Position numbers and translations under genes: made by a program
Shown: positions 46,428 through 55,597 of the stretch, one piece after another
How the letters are laid out: every line of letters begins with the position of its first letter
Position numbering within the stretch: the stretch's first letter is position 1
The notes under the pieces: generated by a model
Databases searched by the model: none
Seen by the model: the letters and a program-made list of their open reading frames with translations, nothing else
What the model was told of the DNA's origin: nothing
Source of the DNA: an uncultured Corynebacterium sp.
GTDB lineage: Bacteria; Actinomycetota; Actinomycetes; Mycobacteriales; Mycobacteriaceae
Assembly (NCBI GenBank): GCA_943914355.1
Contig: CALUBS010000012.1
Location: forward strand, 1 to 64,000
Direction: 5' to 3'
Length of the DNA: 64,000 nt

Positions 46428-47953
46428 TCCTCCGGTTCCTCCAGCGCGGGCAGGCGCACCGTAAAGGTGGTGCCCTGGCCCATCTTGGAGTCCACGCTGA
46501 TGCTGCCGCCGTGCTGTTCCACTAGGGAATGCACAATGGCAAGGCCCAAGCCGGATCCGCCGGTGTCGCGCGTGCGCGAGGAATCCGCGCGGTAGAAGCG
46601 CTCGAAGATGTGGGCGGCGTCCTCAGACGACATTCCCTTGCCGTCATCGATGACGTCTACCAGGATGTCCTTGTTGTCGCGGCGCAGCTGCAGGGTGACC
46701 GTGGCATCCTCGCCGCCGTGGCGCAGGCCATTGGAAATCAGGTTGAGCAGCACCTGGTGGAGTCGGTCTGCATCGCCATTGACCACGGGGATGGACTGCG
46801 CATTATTAACCACCTTGACCTCGCGCTCGGGGAAGGCGGCTCGCGCGGACGATCCCACCGAAAGGGAAAGCTCCAAAAGGTCCACCGGCCGCAGGTCCAG
46901 GCGCGTTCCTTCCGCGCGGGTCAGCGCCAGCAGGTCCTCTACCAGCAGCGACATGCGCTTGGATTCCTTATCGATCTTGGAAAAGACCAGATCGACATCG
47001 TTTGTCGCCCCAGAGCGGTAGAGCTCCGTGTAGCCGCGCAGGCTGGTCAGCGGGGTGCGCAGCTCGTGGGAGGCATCGCCGACAAAGCGGCGCATCTGTT
47101 CCTCTTTTTCCTGCGCGGTAACCACCGAGCGCTGCAGGTGGCCCAGCATAATGTTAAGCGCGGCAGCCAATTGGCCGACCTCCGTGTGCAGCGGCCACTC
47201 GGGCACGCGCTTATCCAGGTCACCGGCCGCGATTTCCGATGCCGTCGATTCCACCACCCGCAGCGGCCGTAACGCCCTGCGGATGAACCAGAAGCCGACG
47301 CCGGCCATGGCCGCCAAGGCGATCGCCGCAATGGATACCTGCACCATCGCTAGGCCGTGCAGGATCTCCTTTTCATGGGTCATGTCCTTGGCAATGACGG
47401 TGATAATGCCATTTGAATCCGCAAAGGCCAGCGCGCGCCACTTGGTGTTATTTTCAATCGAGCCCACCGTCGTGGGGAACCCGCCCAAGGGAACGCCCTC
47501 TACATCCGGGGTCGTAGACGTGGGCCCCGAATAGCGAATCGTGCCATCCGGAAGGTAATTGAGTACCACGTATTCCGTGGGCGGGCGCTTGGTGTGATCA
47601 CCTAGGAAGAAGTCATTGCCCACATCGCGGGCCCAGGAAGACGACGCAGAGCGCAGTTCGCTGTCGACGTTGTTATAGAGCACGTTGCGCATGATCGAGT
47701 TCACGGCAAAGGACGAACCCGTCAACCCGAGGCCGGAGATAACCACGAGGAGAACCACCAGCCAGGTGCGCAGGGGCATCGCCTGCGGAATCTGCTTGAT
47801 GTAGTCGCGCTTGGAGCGCTTCTTTTTCTTTCCCTGCCCCTGCTGCGGTAACTGATCCAGCTGCTCATGCCACTTCTTGGGCGGCTGCTGTTCCTTTTTA
47901 GGCTGCGACTGCGCGGGCCTGCCCGCAGCGGGGTTCTCCTGTGAATCTGCCAT
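46424..47953 (-). CDS. phoS: Sensor histidine kinase, PhoS-type
   Basis: Membrane sensor kinase paired with the response regulator just upstream. 509 residues: a basic, Gln/Lys-rich cytoplasmic N-terminus (1-60), membrane helix 1 (62-84), extracellular sensor (about 90-198), helix 2 (about 202-223), HAMP (224-278), HisKA with phospho-acceptor His296 in DASHELRTPL, and HATPase with FERFYRADSSRTRDTGGSG and GLGLAIVHSLVEQHGG. Synteny with pqo and the pur genes matches phoS of the phosphate-starvation system of C. glutamicum, which is the basis for the name; kinase class alone would not give it. Confidence 0.85.
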   Translation of the reverse strand: MADSQENPAAGRPAQSQPKKEQQPPKKWHEQLDQLPQQGQGKKKKRSKRDYIKQIPQAMPLRTWLVVLLVVISGLGLTGSSFAVNSIMRNVLYNNVDSELRSASSSWARDVGNDFFLGDHTKRPPTEYVVLNYLPDGTIRYSGPTSTTPDVEGVPLGGFPTTVGSIENNTKWRALAFADSNGIITVIAKDMTHEKEILHGLAMVQVSIAAIALAAMAGVGFWFIRRALRPLRVVESTASEIAAGDLDKRVPEWPLHTEVGQLAAALNIMLGHLQRSVVTAQEKEEQMRRFVGDASHELRTPLTSLRGYTELYRSGATNDVDLVFSKIDKESKRMSLLVEDLLALTRAEGTRLDLRPVDLLELSLSVGSSARAAFPEREVKVVNNAQSIPVVNGDADRLHQVLLNLISNGLRHGGEDATVTLQLRRDNKDILVDVIDDGKGMSSEDAAHIFERFYRADSSRTRDTGGSGLGLAIVHSLVEQHGGSISVDSKMGQGTTFTVRLPALEEPED

Positions 47954-47968
47954 TACAAAAACGTCAGT

Positions 47969-48673
47969 TTAGGACCGCGGGGTGCGCAGCACATAGCCAA
48001 CACCGCGCACGGTGTGAATAAGCTGCGTATCGCCGGTATCGATCTTGCGGCGCAGGTAAGAAATATAGGATTCCACGACGTTTCCATCGCCGCCGAAGTC
48101 GTAGTGCCAGACGTTATCCAGGATCTTGGACTTAGAGAGCACCACTTCCTTGTTTTGCATGAGGTAGCGCAGGAGGTTGAACTCCGTGGGAGACAGCTCG
48201 ATGAGCTCGCCGCCCTTGGTGACCTCATGAGTATCGTCATTCAAGGTCAGATCGGCATAGCTCATGGTGGCGTCGTTAGAGGACTCCTCGGCGGCACCGC
48301 CGCGGCGCATGATCACGCGCAGGCGGGTAATGACCTCTTCGAGGCTAAAGGGCTTGGTAACGTAATCGTCCGCGCCGATGGTCAGGCCGTGGATGCGCTG
48401 ATCCACGCCGTCCTTGGCGGTCAGGTACAGCACCGGGCCATCTAGGCCTTCCTGGCGCAGCTTGCCCAAGAGCTCAAAACCATCCATGCCCGGCATCATG
48501 ACGTCCAAAATATAGGCGTCCGGATTGACCTCGCGCGCCACGCGCAGGGCCTCATTGCCCGAGTTAGCGCTGTAGACCTCAAAATTTTGGAACTTCAACG
48601 ATACCGTTAAAAGCTCCACGATATTCGGCTCGTCATCAACGACGAGGACTTTGGCAAGTTTATTGTCTTCCAT
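47969..48673 (-). CDS. phoR: Response regulator, OmpR family, PhoR-type
   Basis: DNA-binding response regulator that, in C. glutamicum, activates phosphate-starvation genes (pst, nucH, ush and others). Of 234 residues, the receiver domain (8-122) has the acidic pair DDE (13-15), phospho-acceptor Asp57 in ILDVMMPGMDG, and TAKD then Lys in VTKPFSLEE. The C-terminal winged helix has LSPTEFNLLRYLMQNKEVV and VVESYISYLRRKID. It is 15 bases upstream of the kinase gene, one operon. A cctgtgaaagc word lies about 115 bases before its start and could be an autoregulatory site. Confidence 0.87.
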   Translation of the reverse strand: MEDNKLAKVLVVDDEPNIVELLTVSLKFQNFEVYSANSGNEALRVAREVNPDAYILDVMMPGMDGFELLGKLRQEGLDGPVLYLTAKDGVDQRIHGLTIGADDYVTKPFSLEEVITRLRVIMRRGGAAEESSNDATMSYADLTLNDDTHEVTKGGELIELSPTEFNLLRYLMQNKEVVLSKSKILDNVWHYDFGGDGNVVESYISYLRRKIDTGDTQLIHTVRGVGYVLRTPRS

Positions 48674-48802
48674 GCGTCCTGTAGCTCCTATTACTTCCTA
48701 TCATCTGCACACCTGCGTGCGTGCAAGCTTCACTAAGCCATCATGGCAAACCCAGTTTCTAGCCTACTGATAAGTTTCTGATTGAAACCTGTGAAAGCAA
48801 AA

Positions 48803-48863
48803 AGCCACGCTCCCCCTTTCCAACCGTGGTAAGAAAACCTCGGTGGAAAAAGGAAGCGTGGCT
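48803..48863 (-). terminator. Terminator of pqo
   Basis: A long imperfect stem: agccacgct (48803-48811) pairs with agcgtggct (48855-48863), extended inward by ctttcc/ggaaaaagg. On the minus strand it ends in a TTTTT tract. It separates pqo from phoR. Confidence 0.8.
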
Positions 48864-48887
48864 AGCGCGCTATTGGGCAGTTATATC

Positions 48888-50633
48888 TTAGAAGTCCTGC
48901 GGGCGCGGGATATTGCGCAGGTTGGACTTGGCCATGGACAGCATGGAGCCCACGCCGCCGCCGAAGACGGTGCGGGTAGCGGCCTTGGAGAAGCCCAGGA
49001 GCTGGTCGAAGGTCAGCGTCGGTGGCAGGGACAGGGCGTTGGGGTCGGTGACGACATCGATAAGCGCAGGGCCGTTATAAGCCAAGGCCTTCTTGATCTG
49101 CTTCGGAGCCTGCTTCGGATCCTCGATGCGGAAGGTCTTGATGCCGGCGGCTTCTGCGATCTTGGAAAAGTCCACGGACTCGTGGTCGGTCTCGTGCTCC
49201 GGGATGCCGCCCACCAGCATCTCCAGCTTGACCATGCCCAGCGAGGAGTTATTGAATACGAACATCTTGACCGGCAGCTGGTGCAGCTTGACCGTCAGCA
49301 GCTCGCCCATGAGCATTGAAAGCCCGCCGTCGCCAGAGAAAGTAATGACCTGGCGGCCAGGATTAGCCTGCTGCGCGCCGATGGCCTGCGGTAGGGCGTT
49401 TGCCATGGTGCCGTGGCGGAAGGAACCGATCTGCTCGCGCTTGCCATTCGGGGTGATGTAGCGCGCGCCCCAGACGTTGCACATGCCCGTATCGACGGTG
49501 AAGATGGCGTCATCGTCGGCCTCTTGGTCAATGAGATCCGCGATGTACTCAGGGTGGATCGGGGTGTGCTTTTCCACGTTGGAGGTATAGGCTTCCACGA
49601 CGTGCTCCAGCTTGTCGTAGTGCTTCTTCAGCATCTTATCCAAGAAGGAGCGGTCCTTCTTCTCCTCCACGTGCGGCAGGATGTTCTCGATGGTGGCGGC
49701 AACGTCGCCGGTCACGGGGTAGGAGATCTTCGTGCGGCGGCCGATGTGGGAGCCGTTGATATCGACCTGCGCCACGTTGCCCTTAGGCAGGAAGTCGTTA
49801 TACGGGAAGTCCGTGCCCAAGAGGATCAGCAGGTCCGCCTCGTGGGTGGCCTCGTGCGCGGCGCCGTAGCCGAGCAATCCAGACATGCCCACGTCAAACG
49901 GGTTATCGTACTGGATGTACATCTTGCCGCCGAGCGCGTGGCCAATGGGGGCCTTGACCTTTTCTGCCAGCTGCAGCACCTGCTCGCGGGCATTTTTCGC
50001 GCCGGCACCCACGAAGAACGCGACGGACTCGGCCTCATTGATGGCCTGGGTCAGCGCTGCGGCCTCAGCCGGGTCCGGGTAGACCACGGGGCGGCCGGTG
50101 GAGATCTTGGATTCTACGAAGGTGTCATCATCAACCTCTTCGGTAGAAACGTCACCGGGGATAACCAGCACGGATACGCCGTTGCCGGCCATGGTGGACT
50201 GGATAGCGTGGTGGAGCACTACTCCGCCCTGGTCACCGGACATGACCATTTCGCAGTAGCCAGAGCACTCCTGGAAGATCTGCTCCGGGTGGGTTTCCTG
50301 GAAGAAGTGGGAGCCAATCTGGCGGGAAGGAATGTGCGATGCCAGGGCCAACACCTTGGCACCATTGCGGTTGGCATCATAAAGGCCCTGGATGAGGTGG
50401 GTATTGCCCGGGCCGCAGGAGGCCGCACACACTGCCAGCTTGCCGGTGGTCAGCGAGTCCGCCTCGGCGGCAAAGGCTGCGGCTTCCTCATTGCGCACGT
50501 GGATCCACTCGATAGAGGAGCGGCGCACCGCGTCCACGATCGGGTTGAGGGAGTCTCCCACGAGGCCATAAATGTGCTCGACACCCTGCTTTTCTAGCGT
50601 TTCAACGAGTTGTTCTGCGTAATTACGTGCCAT
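48888..50633 (-). CDS. pqo: Pyruvate:quinone oxidoreductase (pyruvate dehydrogenase, quinone)
   Basis: Peripheral membrane flavoenzyme that oxidises pyruvate to acetate and CO2 and passes electrons to menaquinone. The 581-residue length fits the PoxB/Pqo group. The N-terminal TPP-pyrimidine domain has VEHIYGLVGDSLNP and HVRNEEAAAFAA with catalytic Glu in RNEEAA. The C-terminal TPP-diphosphate motif is GDGGLSMLMGEL with closing FNNSSLG. FAD is bound in the central domain. It lies upstream of phoRS on the same strand but is separated by a strong terminator. Aagga lies about 9 bases before the ATG. Confidence 0.94.
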   Translation of the reverse strand: MARNYAEQLVETLEKQGVEHIYGLVGDSLNPIVDAVRRSSIEWIHVRNEEAAAFAAEADSLTTGKLAVCAASCGPGNTHLIQGLYDANRNGAKVLALASHIPSRQIGSHFFQETHPEQIFQECSGYCEMVMSGDQGGVVLHHAIQSTMAGNGVSVLVIPGDVSTEEVDDDTFVESKISTGRPVVYPDPAEAAALTQAINEAESVAFFVGAGAKNAREQVLQLAEKVKAPIGHALGGKMYIQYDNPFDVGMSGLLGYGAAHEATHEADLLILLGTDFPYNDFLPKGNVAQVDINGSHIGRRTKISYPVTGDVAATIENILPHVEEKKDRSFLDKMLKKHYDKLEHVVEAYTSNVEKHTPIHPEYIADLIDQEADDDAIFTVDTGMCNVWGARYITPNGKREQIGSFRHGTMANALPQAIGAQQANPGRQVITFSGDGGLSMLMGELLTVKLHQLPVKMFVFNNSSLGMVKLEMLVGGIPEHETDHESVDFSKIAEAAGIKTFRIEDPKQAPKQIKKALAYNGPALIDVVTDPNALSLPPTLTFDQLLGFSKAATRTVFGGGVGSMLSMAKSNLRNIPRPQDF

Positions 50634-50792
50634 TAAACATCATCCTTAACTCTTTAACTGTTCTAGTACCACTGTGCTACTAAACGTGCAGGAAAGTCCA
50701 GCAATTCCTGCATACTCACACCACCGGCCTATCTGTGAGGAAGGCAATACTAACCTGAAATATCACAGGCTTATTCGCTACGGTTTCTAGCG

Positions 50793-52310
50793 ATGAGCAT
50801 CGAGACACCTGATACAGCGACACAGCCCCCGCACCAGGCGGCCGCGACATCCTCCTCCACCCCAGCGCAGCGGTGGTCCTTCTTTGCCGTGGTGTCCCTG
50901 GGGCTGCTCATGGTGGGCTTGGATAATTCCATCCTATATACGGCACTGCCCCAACTAACGCAGCAGCTGCACGCCACAGATATGCAGCAATTGTGGATCA
51001 TCAACGCCTATACGCTGGTCCTATCGGGTTTGCTCCTTGGCACCGGCACATTGGGCGACCGCATTGGCCACCGTCTGATGTTCCTCATTGGCTTAGCCAC
51101 CTTCGGCACCGCCTCGCTCATGGCGGCTTATTCACCCAATGCCTGGCTGCTCATTTCCGGCCGGGCCTTATTGGGCTTAGGCGCTGCCATCATGCTGCCT
51201 TCCACCCTGGCGCTTATCCGCCTGACCTTCCCCAACGAAGTAGAGCGCAATAAAGCCATCGGCATCTGGAGTTCCGTCGCCGTCGTGGGCGCTGCCGCCG
51301 GGCCCACCGTGGGTGGATTCCTCTTAGAGCATTTTTGGTGGGGCTCGGTCTTTTTGATCAACGTGCCCATCGTGACCCTCGCCATTGTTCTTACCTTCCT
51401 CCTTGGCCCGCCCAACCTGCCGAATCCGCATAAGCACTGGGATTTCCCGTCCTCGTTCTATGCGCTTATTACCCTGTCCAGCCTGGTCCTGGCCATTAAA
51501 ACTGCGGCGGCCACCAAAATCAATGTCATGCTGCTGGTCTGCTCCATTGCCGCTTTCTTGCTCGGCGCCGCAGCCTTTGCACACCGGCAAAGCCGACTTA
51601 GTGATCCGCTTTTAACCTTTGACATCTTCCACTCACCCACCTTTACCGGCGGCGTGCTCACCGCCGGCGGCGCCATGTTTGGCCTTACGGGCCTTGAGCT
51701 TTTAACCACCCAAAAGCTGCAGCTTGTCGATGCCCTCTCACCCCTCGACGCCGGCCTTTTCATCTCCGCCATGGCGCTTGCGGCCATCCCCACCGCCATT
51801 GCGGGCGGCAGCGTCTTGCACCGCGTGGGCTTTTTGCCCATCATCAGCGGCGGTTTCCTCAGCATGTCCGTTGGCATGCTGAGCATCATCTGGGCCGACC
51901 GCGCCGATAACCTCGCGGTATTTATTACCGGCCTCATCCTCACCGGCTTGGGCGCCGGCTCGTCGATGTCCGTTTCTTCTACCGCCATCATTAATGCCGC
52001 CCCCTCCCACCGGGCGGGCATGGCCTCTGGTGTGGAAGCCGTGTCCTACGAGTTCGGCACGCTGCTCTCCATCGCCATTACCGGCTCCCTCATGCCGCTA
52101 CTGATGACGCACAAGCTTCCCGATGCCCTCGCCCCGCAAGGCACCGACGCCCTCCTATCGCCCGCCACGCACGACACCGCCGCGGCGGCGTATGATTCCG
52201 CATATTTCCTCACCGTCGGCGGGCTTGCCTGCCTGGCCCTAGTCTTCGCAGCACTGACCGCCTGGTGCTTCCGCGACAACCCGAAGTCCGGGGCGCTGTC
52301 AGCGCACTAA
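50793..52310 (+). CDS. MFS drug exporter, DHA2 family (14 helices)
   Basis: Proton-driven efflux permease of the QacA/EmrB/LfrA type. 505 residues with about 14 hydrophobic helices. Family motifs are LDNSILYTALPQL in helix 1 (acidic D residue of motif D1), GTLGDRIGHRL (motif A), and GAAIMLPSTLALI followed by GPTVGGFLLEHFWW (motif C). It resembles the CgmA/LfrA group of actinobacterial exporters. Related exporters often have a TetR repressor beside them; none is present here, and the downstream side is an AT-rich region without a gene. Substrate not predictable. Confidence 0.88.
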   Translation: MSIETPDTATQPPHQAAATSSSTPAQRWSFFAVVSLGLLMVGLDNSILYTALPQLTQQLHATDMQQLWIINAYTLVLSGLLLGTGTLGDRIGHRLMFLIGLATFGTASLMAAYSPNAWLLISGRALLGLGAAIMLPSTLALIRLTFPNEVERNKAIGIWSSVAVVGAAAGPTVGGFLLEHFWWGSVFLINVPIVTLAIVLTFLLGPPNLPNPHKHWDFPSSFYALITLSSLVLAIKTAAATKINVMLLVCSIAAFLLGAAAFAHRQSRLSDPLLTFDIFHSPTFTGGVLTAGGAMFGLTGLELLTTQKLQLVDALSPLDAGLFISAMALAAIPTAIAGGSVLHRVGFLPIISGGFLSMSVGMLSIIWADRADNLAVFITGLILTGLGAGSSMSVSSTAIINAAPSHRAGMASGVEAVSYEFGTLLSIAITGSLMPLLMTHKLPDALAPQGTDALLSPATHDTAAAAYDSAYFLTVGGLACLALVFAALTAWCFRDNPKSGALSAH

Positions 52311-52793
52311 TATTGCTTCGCTAGCCGTTCTATCCGTCCCCAACACGCTACGACTGGGTGCCTTCCGCTAGGTCCCGCTGGAAAAACACGGCACTGACTC
52401 TCCCGGTATGCTGCACGCAACTTAGGAATCCCGCTAGTAGGAACCAATGATTCATAGCTCACACTCGACTACGCAATAACCCAAAATTAGAGAGGTCGGT
52501 CATCCCATAAGGAGCAGTAGCCGCAGACTTACCATCGGTGCCTAAAATACGAAGAAATGTCGATTTCGAAGGCACTCCTCAAGTCGTTTCAGCTACACGT
52601 CATACGGTGACAAATTTACGCCTACATTAAAATCCATTGGAGCACGCGGTAAGCCATGTGCATGAGATAAATTCCGGAAGCAACCCACTTTGCATTATTA
52701 CCGTTGTCACACTATAGTTAGAGACACCGAGGCCTTTCTACCGAATAGTCACCGTATGGTGTGCGTGCGTCAGCTAGGTAGCTAGGCCGCTTT
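52311..52793. other. AT-rich region without a recognisable gene
   Basis: 483 bases between the MFS gene and the DUF3800 pseudogene. No reading frame over about 60 codons with a start, no tRNA, no clear inverted repeats. Composition looks lower in GC than the core genes and similar to the following DUF3800 gene, so it is probably part of the same foreign segment or decayed sequence. Confidence 0.5.
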
Positions 52794-53490
52794 TCATTTT
52801 TTCATTCTCCAAGGCTGAACGTATTTATCTTCAGCTATAGCGTTTCTAACTTCCTTAGTCGTAAAGTCCCAATTTGTGCCCCCGACTTTTCTCCGAGTTT
52901 TCGGCTCGACTAAGCTAAAAAGCTCATTTTTCCCACAGTCAAGTGCTGAACGGCATGCCCCCGCTACCAGATCTGCGACCTGAATACCAACGTTTTCCTT
53001 TGAATCAACAAATCGAATCTGATTAGCAGTATTCTCGTATTTCCGATTGCACATACGAAGAAAATAATCTTCATCAGACCGTTCCGTGGAAAAACCTTTA
53101 GTATCTTTCCCGTCGATGAAAATCTTTGCATCCGATATCGTACCGTCATGCTCGGAGAGCAACATTCTAATTAGATATGACTTGAGAGCTGCAGGATTCT
53201 GACGTAAATGTTTTTTATATATAAAACGCTTATCCGCACTAATTATCCGAATACGACAATCACTTTCCCCAACCACTCTCAAGAGGGCCCCCCCTAGCTT
53301 CATCAGAGGACTTGTTGAATTTAATTTCACCTTGATAGTTATAGGCTTTTTTCTTTTCAGCTATACCGTTAGACAACCTTTCTAATGAGGCTGGATCATC
53401 AAAAATAATGGCTGCAAATACCAAATGAATAGACGACCCTAGGCCAAACTTAAATCCACCACAACCCGAATCATCAATATAGATATTCAT
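52794..53490 (-). pseudogene. DUF3800 protein gene interrupted by a frameshift in a G7 tract
   Basis: DUF3800 proteins have an RNase H-like fold with acidic residues and are often found near mobile or defence genes. The first part (53490-53260) starts MNIYIDDSGCGGFKFGLGS, the family N-terminus with DDSG, and ends soon after SSDEARGGP. The second part continues in another frame (to 52794) with GALLRVVGESDCRIRI, KIFIDGKDTKGF, and the family signature NVGIQVADLVAGACRSALD. The frames meet at seven consecutive G (minus strand, near 53288-53294); six G would join them into one protein of about 230 residues. About 38% GC in a counted line, so it was acquired. Phase variation, true decay or a sequencing error are all possible. 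Confidence 0.75.
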
Positions 53491-53579
53491 TGAACAACTA
53501 CCCGAAAATTTAAAATCTGTCAGATATCAAACCTTAACAAGAAAACTCCCTCAGTTTGACCATCCTGTTAACGAGGTTG

Positions 53580-53652
53580 AGCTGGAGACGAGACTTGAAC
53601 TCGCAACCTACGCATTACAAGTGCGTTGCGCTACCAATTGCGCCACTCCAGC
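53580..53652 (-). tRNA. tRNA-Thr (anticodon TGT)
   Basis: Minus-strand cloverleaf of 73 bases. GCTGGAG pairs with CTCCAGC, with discriminator T. The D arm is tggcgcaattggtagcgca, the anticodon loop is CTTGTAA (TGT, threonine, codon ACA), and the T arm is tgcgagttcaagtctcg (one mismatch). It lies next to thrE, the threonine exporter, presumably by chance. Confidence 0.95.
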
Positions 53653-53804
53653 ACCGCGGAATTTCTTCCGCTCGTTGCATGGTACCCGAGGACCTCGCCC
53701 AAGTGGAAAGCCGGTCCCCCTTGTATGCATTTGCGCCCCACAAGGGTTAAAGTTCAGGCTGAAATTATTACTAGTGTCCCACCGCTTTTTCGAGGGTTAT
53801 TTTC

Positions 53805-55535
53805 GTGTCACTACTGTCCGCTATGCGGGAGCGCCTGCGCGTATCCGCAGGCCAAGTCGCCATCATTGACGCGGCCAAAGCCGCACCCCCACCATCGCCA
53901 CTCGCCCCGGTCGATCTGACCGATGCCGCCCAGGTCACGGGCGTGATGGAGATTGCCGCGCGCATCGGCGAGCTGCTCATTAGCGCTGGTTCCGCCAACT
54001 CGGATGCCCGCGCGCAGGTGCACCTGGCGGCGTCGTCGTACGGCCTGCACTACTGCCACGTGGATATTTTGATGAATACCATCACCATCCACACCGCGAT
54101 TGGCACGGGCGATAAGCGCCAGAACCTCCACGTCTTTCGCGTGGTGCCGGATGTGGGCGTGAACTTTTCCAAGCTTTCGGAAGTAGACCGCCTCATCCGC
54201 GATATCCACTCCGGTAGGGTGCCGCCCGCGATGGCGGAAAAGCGCCTGGATGACATCGACCGCATGCCAGCGCCGTATAAGCCGTCCACGGTGATGCTCG
54301 GCTGGGGCGGCATGGGTGGCCTGATTTCCATGATGCTTGGCGGCGATCTCCTCGTCGGCCTCATTGCCTTCGTGGTTTCCGCGTTGATTATGGGGCTTAA
54401 TGACTGGTTGGCCAATTACCGCCTGCCACCCTTTTATCAAAACGTCGTCGGCGGCTTCTTGGCAGTCTTTCCAGCCGCGATTTTGTATAACGTTGCCGCC
54501 GCCTTTGGCATTAATATGTCCCCGGCGCAGATCATTGCCTCCGGGATCATCGTGCTGGTGGCAGGGCTGACGCTGGTGCAGTCGCTTGTCGATGGCATCA
54601 CCCGCTCCCCCGTGACCTCTTCCGCGCGTTTTTTCTCCGCGCTGTTATCCACGGGCGCGATCATCGCCGGCGTGGGTGTGGGCATCCAGCTGGCCTCCGC
54701 CATGGGCTTTGACCTGCCGCCGATGGGCACGTTGGCGCCGCCGGTCTATCACAAGATTCCGCTTTTGGTGCTGCTCGGCGGCACGGGTTCGGCCGCATTC
54801 GCGCTGGCCTGCGGGGCTAATTGGATAGAAATTACCCTTTCAGGCCTCACCGCAGCCGCCGGTATGGTCTTCTACTACTTCGTGGTCGTGCCCTTCGGCG
54901 TCGGCCCGGTGATTGCCTCCGGTATATCCGCCATCGTGGTGGGCCTGGCCGGCGGTTTGATGTCGCGCCGGTGGGGCATCCCGCCGCTCATTACGATGAT
55001 CGTGGGCTATACGCCCATGCTGCCGGGCCTCATGCTGTATCGCGGCATGTACGCCTCCATCAATGAGCAGATGATTACCGGCTTTACCAACCTGGCCACC
55101 GCGCTGGCCATCTCCGGCGCGCTGGCAGCCGGCGTCGTCTTTGGTGAGCGCGTCGCGCGCCGCCTGCGCCGCCCGAAGTACTTCCGCCCGTACTCCGCCT
55201 TCAAGCGCATCGGCCGGTTCTCCTTCCACAAGGCAACGAACCTGGCGCGCAAGGCCCCGCGCATTCCGCGCGTGCCGATGTCCCCCTTCGCCCCGCGCGT
55301 TAACCGCCCCGAATTGCCGCCCACGCTGGGGCCAAAGCCACCGCAACAGGCACAGCCCCAGCAGCACGCGCCAGGAACCACTCCAGCGGAGGAGTTGTGG
55401 CCGGCGGGCTCCCAATGGCCGGCCCAGCCGCAGGATACCGAGCGCACCACCTACACGGTGCCCGGCCAGAAATCGCCCGCGCCGGAAGAATCCGGATCCG
55501 CCAAGCCCGGCGGGGAGGAACCCGAAGAGCCCTAA
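53805..55535 (+). CDS. thrE: Threonine/serine exporter ThrE
   Basis: Proton-motive-force-driven exporter of L-threonine and L-serine. The 576-residue protein matches C. glutamicum ThrE in many stretches: DAAKAAPPPSPLAPVDLTD, NFSKLSEVDRLIR, FYQNVVGGF, IIASGI, LAGLTLVQSLVDGIT and TPMLPGLMLYRGMYA. The cytosolic N-terminal domain (1-160) precedes about ten membrane helices (ThrE/DUF3815 halves). The C-terminal 120 residues are basic then Pro/Gln-rich and longer than in C. glutamicum. The start is GTG 53805 with no Shine-Dalgarno; a leaderless start is likely. Confidence 0.95.
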   Translation: MSLLSAMRERLRVSAGQVAIIDAAKAAPPPSPLAPVDLTDAAQVTGVMEIAARIGELLISAGSANSDARAQVHLAASSYGLHYCHVDILMNTITIHTAIGTGDKRQNLHVFRVVPDVGVNFSKLSEVDRLIRDIHSGRVPPAMAEKRLDDIDRMPAPYKPSTVMLGWGGMGGLISMMLGGDLLVGLIAFVVSALIMGLNDWLANYRLPPFYQNVVGGFLAVFPAAILYNVAAAFGINMSPAQIIASGIIVLVAGLTLVQSLVDGITRSPVTSSARFFSALLSTGAIIAGVGVGIQLASAMGFDLPPMGTLAPPVYHKIPLLVLLGGTGSAAFALACGANWIEITLSGLTAAAGMVFYYFVVVPFGVGPVIASGISAIVVGLAGGLMSRRWGIPPLITMIVGYTPMLPGLMLYRGMYASINEQMITGFTNLATALAISGALAAGVVFGERVARRLRRPKYFRPYSAFKRIGRFSFHKATNLARKAPRIPRVPMSPFAPRVNRPELPPTLGPKPPQQAQPQQHAPGTTPAEELWPAGSQWPAQPQDTERTTYTVPGQKSPAPEESGSAKPGGEEPEEP

Positions 55536-55597
55536 ACGCCGCCGGTAGCGTACAATATTTAGCCTGATAGCTTTCCCGACATTCAGGAGGACTCGCC

